Shown: piece by piece, positions 24,301 to 34,055 of the stretch
How positions within the stretch are numbered: position 1 is the stretch's first letter
How the letters are laid out: each line of letters begins with the position of its first letter
Source: Craterostigma plantagineum
Lineage: Eukaryota > Streptophyta > Magnoliopsida > Lamiales > Linderniaceae
Direction of reading: 5' to 3'
Length of the DNA stretch: 64,000 bases
Assembly: GCA_027422505.1 (NCBI GenBank)
Contig: JAPQWV010001656.1
Coordinates: 1-64,000 of the forward strand
Notes under the pieces: model-generated
Seen by the model: only the letters and a program-made list of their open reading frames with translations
Told to the model about the DNA's origin: nothing
Databases searched by the model: none
Position numbers and translations under genes: made by a program

Positions 24301-24942
24301 GAACCAGCGAGCATAGGGCACGTTCTTTGACCTTCGGTTCTCCTTCAGCCGAATCTGTTCAGCTAGATCGTTCCAGATCAGCTGTGCAAAGTCGTAGTTT
24401 CTGGCGAAGGCGAGGCCGTGAAAGATCCGCAGTATGTTGCCGTTGCCCTTGTCGAATCCAGCGTGTTTGGGTGATAGACACTTGTTCACTACGCCGAACT
24501 GTGTCTTCCAGGGGTGAGGGATAACGCTGCTCTGGACCTGAGCTAATCTTGTAAGCGGCGGTTGGTATTCCATGTGCATGAAGTCCTGAATCATCTCTGC
24601 GTCCGTCGGGAGCGGGTCGTAGTTGTCGTGGTGAGGCAAGTCCAGCATTATCCCGAGCTGGCTCTTGCTCATGAGAATATGCCGCGTCCCGAGTTTTGTT
24701 GTGAAGGAGAATGCCCCATTTGCTACAACTCCTTGTATATATCCCCAGAACTGCTGGAGATAGACCATCGGCACCGATGCGGTGACCGTTAACGCATGCC
24801 AGATGGGGTGGCCTCTGAGGATGCACACGATGATATCGTCCGGGCTCCGAAATGTGTCCAGATCGAGCTGAAAGTTCGTATCCTGAACCTTCAAGTACAT
24901 ATAGTGATCATATATGTGGTTGTATCTTGGGTAGCGATCCAT
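21397..24942 (-). pseudogene. Copia-1 additional 3' ORF (Sirevirus aORF / 'env-like' position)
   Basis: From the ATG at 24,942 a single frame runs 1127 codons to 21,562 with only two internal stops: TAG at 23,485-23,487 and TAA at 22,069-22,071. A frame change near 21,575 then gives 61 more open codons (DDIEERLKLRETVRDYEHAL and an Arg-rich tail) that cross the PPT and stop at TAG inside the LTR. The N-terminal ~280 residues look globular (VYLQQFWGYIQG at ~60; KCLSPKHAGFDKGNGNI at ~155-170). An acidic, proline-rich region, TTQ/TTH repeats (~22.8 kb) and a helical C-terminal part follow. In Sireviruses this position holds an env-like ORF, but I see no transmembrane segment or signal peptide, so 'env' is not supported. 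The function is unknown. Confidence 0.75.
21400..21411 (-). other. Copia-1 polypurine tract
   Basis: The minus strand reads AAAGGGGGAGAA directly against the LTR start TGTAGAATATC, the position and composition of the plus-strand DNA primer in reverse transcription. Confidence 0.85.
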
Positions 24943-24959
24943 CTGAAATATAAGATATA

Positions 24960-26640
24960 TAAAAGTTCATTAGTTCAATTTTATTTTTCAGGCGAAATAT
25001 GAATAAATTTCATCAAACTATAGTAATATTGCAAATAATAGCATGTTCGATGAATTTTGAATTGAAATCATATCAAATGCATAGTGTATGTTCAATTTCA
25101 AAAATCGTGATGGCATGAATGTAATTTCGAATGAAATATTTGTCGGGTGAAAAATGGTTCGAAATTTCGCTAAGTGTTAAATCAGTAAGTCACTGTTCAT
25201 GCCGAGAAAATTTTCGGTCGATAAAATTGAATTGCAATTTGATTGCATATATGTTGATTTCAATTGAAGACATTCCGTCTAATTTTGCGATCGAGAAAAT
25301 TTTATTCGCTAACGTTCGCTACAGTGTAAAAGACTTAGGAAAAAAATTTCTAAGTGTTGAGTTTGAAATTGAGACTGTAGTCGATCAATTTTACGATCGA
25401 GAAAAATTCCGTGTAAGTTTACGATCGAGAAATTATTTCTCAGGTAAATTTACTGTCGAGAAATTTTCTTCGAGTGAATAAAATTTTTCGATTTGAGAAT
25501 TTGTCGAGCGATATGTGATTTTCGATTGTAAGTAAAAATTTTCGCGGCGATATATTTTTATCGAGAAATTGGTCAACGACGAAACTAAGTCAATCGTCGA
25601 GGAATTTTTCGATCAATTTATTCTAAGCGGCGAATTTTGCGATCGAAAAAGTTAAGCATTGAAAAATAAATTTCTCGCTGCTAACATTTTTGAAACCGAA
25701 ATGAAGTGAAATCGAAATTTTAATTTTGCGATGGTAAGTTTAACGCTCGATTTGAATTTGCATCTAAATTATCTATTTAGTGCATAAGTTTTTCGCTCGC
25801 AGAAAATTATAATTGGGTTTTTCGATGGTAAGTTTATCGGTCAAAATCTTTTCGTGATGACTTAAATCAAAATTTTGCGATCGAAAACTAAATCGACACA
25901 AATAGTATCTCGATTGAATTGAAATCCAATTAAGATAATTTGCGATCGACAAAGTTCTTCGACAGCTTCAAAACTTCAAAATATCCATTTTCATCGAAAC
26001 TCATTTTATCATCACAGATGGAAATTTTCCTACGATTTACGTTATCTGTTTCATCAAAAACATCGAATCTATCTAAACAACATGCATTTAACTCAGAAAA
26101 TCCAAGAAGCATGCCTAAATTTAGTGAAACAGTATACGTTTAAATGATTTTGAAGAACAGTCGAAAAATCTTAACTAAACATGCGAAAAACTACAAAATG
26201 TAAATGCAAATCAAGTTATAAGATTCGCAATCATTAACCGAATCGAATATCTACCTTAATCAGACGATTTGAAGTGAAAATTAGAAGATTTTGAAGAATT
26301 TTGTATCGTCTGAGAAAGTTTTGCGTGAGAGAATTTCTTTCGATTAGGGTTGCGTGAGAAAAAGTTTTCCGACTGACAAAAAGTGAACTTTTAATAACTC
26401 GCTGTAAATCAATGTTGGGTTTGCGATTGGACGTTTTGCGATTAAATGGATCAGGCCCATTACTATTTGCGCTCGAGAAACTTTTGATTCGAAAATTGCT
26501 TCTCAATTCAAATTTTTCGATCGCAAATTATCGCGGCCAATCAAAATCGTTTCCAACACTGTTTACTATCGAGAAACTTTAGATTTCGAATTAATTCTAA
26601 TATCCAGTTTCTCGATAGTAAGTTCTTCTAAAGAATTTCA
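24960..26640. repeat. Spacer upstream of the aORF with iterated GCGATCGA / TTTTTCGATCG motifs
   Basis: This stretch is non-coding. From ~25,130 to 26,600 it carries many variants of TTTTGCGATCGAGAAA and AAATTTTTCG, often near-palindromic around CGATCG. It lies directly 5' of the additional ORF on the minus strand, where a promoter or splice acceptor for that ORF would be expected; this role is inference. Confidence 0.5.
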
Positions 26641-28440
26641 GATTGACCCCTATTTCAAAATAAAACCCATTGTAAGGCTCCCCCTTAGTAATTAAAATAA
26701 ACGCAATTAACTCCATGTATTTTCCGTGTAGTAACGTCTAGCTCCCCTGGCAGAAGTTTAAAAATCTGTACCACTTAGAGATAAACATTAGTAATAATGG
26801 AGTTAATCAGCAATTATTTTTGGCAATTTTATCTTTGAAATATTTGGTCTTGTGTCTAGTTCCTTTCTTTGTAGTGTCGACGTCTCACTCCGTAATTTTG
26901 TTTGAAGGAATCTGAAACACTTAGAGAAAAATGTCGAGAATATTTGGAGCTAATCCACGATTTTTATATTTGCTCCCCCTCAAATAATGCGCAAGAATTG
27001 ACTAATTATGCAAGCATATTAAATCAATTCAAGTCACGAGCATATACACAAATCTACCAAGTATGTGCATATACATGGTCCCCGAAAACATGTACTTTAA
27101 AATATTGTGTGAGGGTTAGAGCATAGAAAAACTTATCGCATTTAAACAATTCAGTACCAATGCAATCTAAAATTGCATTAAGAACGTGCGATGCACAAAA
27201 AAAATTCGCATTTATTCAATTCAACGCATATGAAACACAACATTTCATGTCAAAATGTGCGAAGTATATGAGTTTAAATTTTTCATTTTCATTTTTCACA
27301 TATATTTATTTTTTTATTATTATTTACCTATATATATATATATTAAATATTATATATTTTTTTTCGTATTTTACTATTATTATAGTATGGGGTCAGATTA
27401 TTTTGCTTCGATCAATCGTCAAGCCTAAATTTTACGAGACATTTGAAAGAGAAAATGCCGTCAAGTCTTGTCGTCAAACTAAAGTCCTAAGTTCATAGAC
27501 TGTTCCATTTCGACAACTCTCATTAGGTTCGCTCTTGCTCTCAATAATTTTTATCTTGGGATTTTTATATTTTTATCACTCAAGTCAACACAAGCAATTT
27601 CAAGTCAATTTACCTGTGATCGAGGCGTGTTTAATCATTTCACCCAAGCGAGAGACCGTCGATTGGAATCAAAGGGGTGTAAAGGTTTTAGTTTGGCTAG
27701 GACTTAGAAGGGAAGGAATTTATAGGAAAGTGAGCTTATCTCTTCGTCATCTTCCATTTCTAAGTCCGTTTCCTTTCTTTTCGGCGTCTTTATGTTTTTC
27801 AATCAATTATCCCTCCTTTTCTTTTAAGAACTATCCCTTGTTATGCTATGCTCAAGCTGAAGCTCCGCTTCTCCACGAGGCTATAGGAGATTATCGTCGG
27901 CAAAGTTCTTCTTGTTGGTTCTCGGGCAGATACCGTGCTCCTCTTCTCTTAGTCCCTAGAGAGGTTTCAGAGATTATCTATTTGGAAAAGTTCACGGTTA
28001 TGGTATTCGTGCCTGAGGCTGCGCTCCTCTTCTCGTTTCCCGATATAAGACCGGATTATCGTTGGAGAAGTTCACTTCGTGGTGCTCCTCTTCCAGCCGT
28101 TCTGACGAGCGTACGAGATTATCGTTGGAGAAATTCGCAGTAGGAACCATGCCACTTTCTACAAGGTAGTCGGAAGGCCGGTTCCTTTGGTCTGATTTTT
28201 GTGCGTTGAACAATGCCTTCGTTTGTCATCATCCCCTTTTGATTTCTTTTGTTTTTCTCCCCCTCCTTTTCTTCGTTTGAGCAACCATTCGAAGAGTGTT
28301 GAATTCGGTTGAAGGCTTGAAATGGGTTTCAAAGGATGAAATGGACATCGGAGAAGGCTCAAAGTGGATGACTAAGGGCTAATGTTAGGGAAAAATTATA
28401 TAAGCCGAGTGAGGAATATCCTAAGCTCCCTTATCATTTT
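26641..28440 (-). other. Copia-1 spacer between RT and aORF; RNase H not found
   Basis: The RT reading ends near 28,440 after the sequence KFEMS, where relatives continue into RNase H; nothing resembling RNase H follows. Instead there are two extra PPT-like tracts on the minus strand (ACTAAGGGGGAGCC near 26,680 and TTTGAGGGGGAGCA near 26,975), a TATATAA box-like site near 28,400, and a 65 bp segment bounded by TGTTAGGGAAAA and TTTTCCTAAC (28,383-28,446). Multiple PPT-like tracts are known in Sireviruses. A deletion removing RNase H, or a replacement by another LTR-derived sequence, would explain the layout. Confidence 0.5.
27860..28150 (+). repeat. Degenerate ~70 bp tandem repeat
   Basis: About four units share GAGATTATCGTTGGAGAA, GTTCAC and GTGCTCCTCTTC blocks. 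A 202-codon plus-strand frame (27,535-28,143) runs through them and translates the units as DYRWRSS-like repeats. It is antisense to the retroelement and has no recognisable domain, so I treat it as fortuitous. Confidence 0.55.
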
Positions 28441-29411
28441 CCTAACGATCTGACTCATTTCGAATTTGCTCTTCATGAGATCTCCAAACTTCTTGCAGAG
28501 CCGAGGATTTGTTGATCCGAAGATGATGTCGTCGACGTATACTTGGACGACCATCAGAGATCTTTGTCATGCCATTTAATGAAGAGGGTTGTGTCTATCG
28601 TTCCTCGTATGAATCCAGACTTCACGAGGAAATCACTCAGGACATCGTACCAAGCACGTGGGGCTTGTTTTAGTCCATAGAGAGCTTTGTCCAAACGATA
28701 GACGTGATCGGGATGTTCTTGATCAACGAAACCTTCCGGCTGAGCGACGTAGACTTCTTCTTTTAACACGCCGTTGAGAAAAGCGGTTTTAACATCCATC
28801 TGATAGACTTTGAAGTCTTTGTGAGCCGCATAAGCCAGCAGGAGGCGGATAGCTTCGATACGGGCAACATGAGCATAAGTCTCGTCGTAGTCGATGCCTT
28901 CCTGTTGATTGTATCCCTTAGCTACTAGCCTTGCTTTGTTCCGGATCACTTCACCATCTTCATTATTCTTATTCTTGAAAACCCATTTAGTTCCGACCAT
29001 TGTTTTCCCATGTGGACGGGGTACCAAGGTCCACACTTGAAGACGTTCGAATTGATTGATTTCCTCTTGCATTGCAATTGTCCAATCCGAGTCTCGAAGT
29101 GCGTCTGCTACTTTGGTAGGCTCGTTTTCGCTCAGGAAGAAACTGAAAAGACTGTGTTGACGACGTGTCCTCACACCATCCGAAGGATCGCCAATTATCT
29201 GATCGACCGGGTGACCTCTAGTCCACTTGCGCTCATGAGGCAAGGCTGTAGCAGATGCGTCAGCCATCTGTGGATCTAGCCTATAGTCTCTGATTGATCA
29301 TTTGTCTGAGGAAGTTCCAATTCTGCACTTGGATCGATCGTCTCTGATGATACTTCCTCGAGGACCACTATAGGTTCTTCGGTATTCTGTGGCAAATCTG
29401 AATCGGGTGGG
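28441..29411 (-). pseudogene. Copia-1 reverse transcriptase (N-terminal and palm), frameshifted
   Basis: The open piece at 28,554-29,267 (237 aa) has copia RT motifs: [47 protein letters not shown], the catalytic [11 protein letters not shown], and [17 protein letters not shown] stop at 28,554 breaks the frame, and the YVDD catalytic box (28,528-28,539) lies in the next frame within VQVYVDDIIFGS. Another frame change near 29,270 separates it from the upstream linker, which is open to the insertion point at 29,412. The one Pro-to-His substitution ([12 protein letters not shown] instead of the usual P) is visible. Thumb and RNase H are missing. Confidence 0.9.
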
Positions 29412-29929
29412 GTAGATGTGGCGATCCTACTTCTCTAATTAAGATTAGTGGCGGATTTTCGCAACGTAAGCCGCGGAAGGCCCGTCTAATTAAAACTTTT
29501 TTTTCCTAAAATAATATACACTAATAAAAAAATACGTCTACATTGTTATCTTTGTACACGGGCCGAAGCCCCAAAAATATCAAAAGAACAAATCCTACAG
29601 ACGCTCCACAGGTCTTCATCCATGTACCGCACCGCCCTCAAAAGTCCGTGGAGCACCGCCACCAGCCGCCTCAGTCACGACGCGTATCAGCGTCGGACTC
29701 AGTACCTACAACACGTAAACACTGCGCAATTTGCCCAGTAGGTGAATAAAATGCATGTATGCAAGTGTGCACTCAACCCCAATCCCAATATCTCACAACA
29801 TAATATAATGCACACTCTTTCTTTTCCCAAATTCCTATTTCACACAACACAGGGCCCTAGGTTAGGCTCACGCGCACAATAAATGTCGTGGGTGGTCACG
29901 TGATCACACCCGAATCCAATGTCATGGGT

Positions 29930-30010
29930 GGTTAAACCCGTATCCATAAGTCATGGGCGATAACGCCCGTATCCATATATATATATATATATCATGGGTG
30001 ATAACACCCG
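29930..30010. repeat. Tandem ATGGGYGATAACRCCCGTATCC hairpin units
   Basis: Units separated by about 24-40 bases read GGGCG-ATAA-CGCCC (29,955-29,968), GGGTG-ATAA-CACCC (29,996-30,009) and a weaker GGGTGGTTAAACCC. The change C-G to T-A affects both arms, so pairing is preserved. The same units are at 34,567-34,657 in the other LTR. Confidence 0.6.
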
Positions 30011-30018
30011 TATCCCTT

Positions 30019-30084
30019 CTGGCGGTGTGCACCTCGAACCGACCACGTCCGAGTAGACAGATCGATCACGTCTGTCTCCGCCAG
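30019..30084. other. Branched inverted repeat inside LTR, copy B
   Basis: Outer arms CTGGCGG (30,019-30,025) and CCGCCAG (30,078-30,084) enclose CTCG/CGAG (30,033-30,036; 30,050-30,053) and AGACAGA/TCTGTCT (30,055-30,061; 30,071-30,077). The last arm abuts the outer arm, which would allow coaxial stacking. Confidence 0.5.
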
Positions 30085-30499
30085 GAATCCTGTGAGCCCA
30101 ACCGGTTACAAATATTCTCAATCTACCCCACGTACCAACATCTCAAATAATCACCGTCCCAATACGGTGGAAATCATCTTTTAGCCTGACGTGATATGCA
30201 CGTGCCATGCACTTAATCGCAATAACACATAAAAACATGATTCACATGAAACGTACGTAGAACACGTAAAATACGTAAATCACATAAGTCACGTAAATCA
30301 CATAATCACATGAAAACACATAATTGTGTTTACGTATTGTAGATGGATGATCCACCTACCTGTCCTCCTGCTAGCGTCAAATAAAAGGTCTGATGGAGTC
30401 CCTATATGTCGGTCCTCTTAATATAATAAATATTATTAGTATTTTTATCAACCCTTGAACTGTATAGTCTCAAATAATTATATCATAAATCATTAAAAT

Positions 30500-31085
30500 A
30501 TTCTAAGCTTGAGATGACCTAGATCGCCCGACTTTCGGTCAACTCTAAGTCATTTCGATATTAGTTACCCCAAATCGCCCGATTGAGACAAAGGATTAAA
30601 CTATATTAAACTATTTGTAATCTTAAAAAGAATCGTCCGATTTTGTCATACCCGAAACTGGGTTTCGCTGAGATGTTTCAAATCGCCCGATTCCTTGTAT
30701 AATTAACCCTACATTTCGATTGATCCTTACACAATTTAAATTGCCCGGTTTGGGTATGCATAAAGTCTAGCCTCGCCCGATTCGTGCATGCATCGCCCGA
30801 TTGCATGGTAAATCGCCGAGCTTCAATTACGTCACCATTTTGCCCGAATTATCAAGCTCTCTCTCAAATCGCCCGATTAATCACATGCCTATAGTAGTTT
30901 CGCCGAGCTTTTAGCTACTCTCAAATCGCCCGATTTGCTTAATCCTCAAATCGGTCGAAACCTATACAATTTCACATCGCCCGACTTGTTTATACTCTAA
31001 GTTTACTTTTTAACCTAAAATTCGGCCGAAACTCTCAACTTAAATCGCCCGATCTTAATAGAAAATAAAATCACCCGACTTCTAC
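30500..31085. repeat. Block of iterated AAATCGCCCGATT motifs in LTR
   Basis: Roughly fifteen variants of ATCGCCCGATT, TTCGCCGAGC and TCGGCCGAAAC occur within ~580 bases. The block is repeated at 35,140-35,710 in the partner LTR. A role as promoter elements is possible but not shown. Confidence 0.6.
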
Positions 31086-32865
31086 AAAAAGCCTAAAACG
31101 AAATTCATATATTGTTAAGATCAGCTTCAAAGTTATATCTAACCCAGAATGTGGTACGGTCTAAAACAACTTTTACTGAATATTATGAGTTCTAAAAGAC
31201 ACCGCGTACTTCGAGATCATTAAGACTCGTATAACGTTAATTCTCATGAATCTAAGTCGATTCCTAAAGTCTTAGGGTTTTCTCATACCTGCTAATCCTT
31301 GGACAGTACATTATAACCATATATGTTTCGAAATTATATTAAGCATACCAACATTTACTAAGCTTGAATGAACTCAGAACTTATAAAACCCCTAGCATGA
31401 TCGAAACTTCCTATAACCCATTACCTAATTATGCAAATTAAAAGTATATAAACATATATAACTATGAAAATCTTATGCATGAGGCAACTTCGAACATTTT
31501 AAACATGCCAACAAATCCTAATAAATCCTAAGTGCTGAAAATAATTTCTAAAGAGATAGAAAACCCTAATATATCAAAACCCTCATTCACGGAAAACTTC
31601 CTAGAGTTGTAATTACCTTAAGCATCGGAAATTGCTCTATATATCTAATCATACAATTGTTGAAATCTTTTAAAGGTACCGAAAACTTCCCACACTTAAT
31701 ACAAATACCGATTTTTCTTAGTATCTAATATATTCACACATATAAACACACGCAAATACGTAATTCAAAAACTTGTTCTTTAACACTTAAGTAAATCACG
31801 AAAACTATCCACACACGCAAATACATAATTCGAAAACTTGTTCTTTAACACTTTAGTAAATCAAGAAAACTATCCATATTACCTATAGCTATGTTTAGCC
31901 CTCATATAAGTACTATATTTATCATTTCGAGTTATCGATGGGGTCTGATCTTTACCAAAAATATTAACATAAGCACAACACTCATCAATTTCCAAAGCAT
32001 AACCACGTATTAGATATACAAATAATACATGCACAGATCAAAATCCATAAATTGAAGTTTCTGACACACCTATTACGTATTCAAATACATGAAGATTACG
32101 TACAGCACTTGGAACTCAATTTAGAGACAATCATAGACATATTCATTGTTGCAAGTAAAAATTCATCTACCTCATTTCAAAATCTGATTTGCTCAAATTT
32201 CCCCGATATTGAAAGTTCTCAGCTCTTGATGAGGTTCTAATCTCTTTCGTTAGGTGCCTGCTTTCTTTGTTAGCTTATGAAAGCTAATGAAATAGATATA
32301 TATTAAAGGAAACTGATTTGACAAGGAGGTGACGAATATTTCCCTCCATGTTAAGAAATGTGACTAGTAATTATCCCCTTCGAAACTAATAAGAAACTTC
32401 TTCCCTATCATTATTTCTAGTCTTCTAGATGAATTCCTTGCCACACATTTATATATAGATATAATACACGTATGAAAATTTGCTCATTACCTTGAGGATC
32501 TAGTCATACTTAGCAACAACCTAGCAACCACGTGTACTTAGTTATGTCTTTTCATGTTTTAGTGTTATTATTATATATATTCATGTGTATAATTGGACAT
32601 ATATCTATATGAGGTCCACGAAAACTTTGGTTGAAAGATGGGCTATCGAGAACTTCAGTTTGGTCCATGAAAATTTTGGGTTTCAACGCTACTCCCACAA
32701 AACTATAGTCACAACTTAGAATTAATCCTGCATCTAATATCTTTAAACTTATATAAAAATTATTTATACTTGAAAGCTTATATTTTATTTGTCAACATTT
32801 CTAAGTTGCATAATTATTCCGCTAACTACGCCGTAATCCCGTATTAAATTTTTACGGGCATTACA

Positions 32866-34055
32866 TTCTCCCCTCCTTAAAAGAATTTCGTCCCCGAAAT
32901 TCAGTGGTTTCGAGTCCGGCTCTACGACTAGACCGCCCATATATTTTCTACGTTCATTCTGCATAATACTTTCCTATTCTACCGCGCTTCCGCTGCGCAG
33001 TCTTGGCGTATTTGAATAAAACGAAGTATTATACATACATAATTAATTTTCTCAAAATATTCCAGTTCTATCTTAAAATTACGATATGTCCGAGAATAGT
33101 ACTTACAGTCCAAACGCTTATTCGCAATTAAAAATTCGGAATATGCCCAAATATTCAGTTTTAAACACGTGATAGCTATAGTCATACCGAGAATTTCACA
33201 CACATCACATATCTCATTACAAATTCACATCACATGAGTGTCGAAAACTTTGTGATATTTATGCCTAAGGTTTACCAAAATTTCCAAACATTTGAACAAT
33301 GCGAAAATTTTATTACCTTGAGCAGTTCATTAACCAGGTCTATCCTCTTTTTAATTATTAATCATCTACTTAATAATATTGCAACTCTGAAACAGTTTCC
33401 TAATTTGAATAACTAAGGTCTTTAACACTTGTTCTAACACAGGAACTAACCCAATAAACACAAACTCACTTACTTAAAAATCCGGGATTTAGCCCTAGCA
33501 TGTAAGTCACGAAAAACATCATCTAATTCATCTTAAAACAGATGAAAAAATCACATATTCAATATAAACCACCTAACACACTACTCTTCACCCACCTATA
33601 CATGTTTCATAGTAATCCTTATACCGAAATAAAAAACTACATCTATAGATATTAATATGCACGTGATATGATTATTAAAATCTGAAACTTAGTCCTAACA
33701 CTTAAGGCCACAAAAACATCATATAGATTTCCCTCAAACATATATGAAGGTCACACATATAAAAATCATATAAGTCATATGCCACGTAAACTTCAAATAG
33801 TTCAGCTAATTCACGTATTTCACACATGATACTGAAAACTCATTACACTCAAAATATAGTTACGGGTCTTAGATGATAAATTCGTCTACATGCTCTACTC
33901 TTTCTCTCATCCTATCATTCATAAAAAGCGCATTCCAAATAACACAAAATCACATACTCAAGTATTAAACTTACAGGCAAAGCTGGTTCTCCAGGCTTTT
34001 GAGCGGCAGTACATGGACAGTCTTCAGAATCTAAAGCCTAAGCTCTGATACCACC
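32866..34055 (-). other. Interior of nested gypsy element: no genes
   Basis: The 1190 bp between the LTRs hold a PPT at the left end (minus strand CTTTTAAGGAGGGGAGAA) and the PBS at the right end. Between them are AT-rich sequences with scattered CACATATA motifs. No gag, protease, RT, RNase H or integrase motif was seen in any frame. Confidence 0.85.
34042..34053 (-). other. Nested gypsy element primer-binding site (tRNA-iMet)
   Basis: The minus strand reads TGGTATCAGAGC two bases from the LTR edge, as in chromovirus-type gypsy elements of plants. Confidence 0.88.

Larger units (their letters stand above)
29417..32865 (-). mobile_element. Nested gypsy element, 3' LTR
   Basis: 3449 bp; left copy on the plus strand, hence the 3' LTR of a minus-strand element. 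It contains the hairpin cluster (29.93-30.01 kb), the branched inverted repeat (30,019-30,084), and a block of AAATCGCCCGATT-like motifs (30.5-31.1 kb). Short open frames in it have no protein character. Confidence 0.92.

Noticed and set aside
21562..24942. Retroviral envelope protein
   Set aside because: The position fits the Sirevirus env-like ORF, but I see no signal peptide, transmembrane helix or cysteine-rich ectodomain; called an additional ORF instead.
27535..28143. 202-codon plus-strand ORF as a gene
   Set aside because: It is antisense to copia-1, made partly of ~70 bp tandem repeats, and has no recognisable domain; kept only as a curiosity.
26671..28447. Solo LTR inserted between RT and the additional ORF of copia-1
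   Set aside because: TGTAAGG and CCTAACGA-type edges were noticed, but no target duplication and no matching LTR elsewhere in the window support it.
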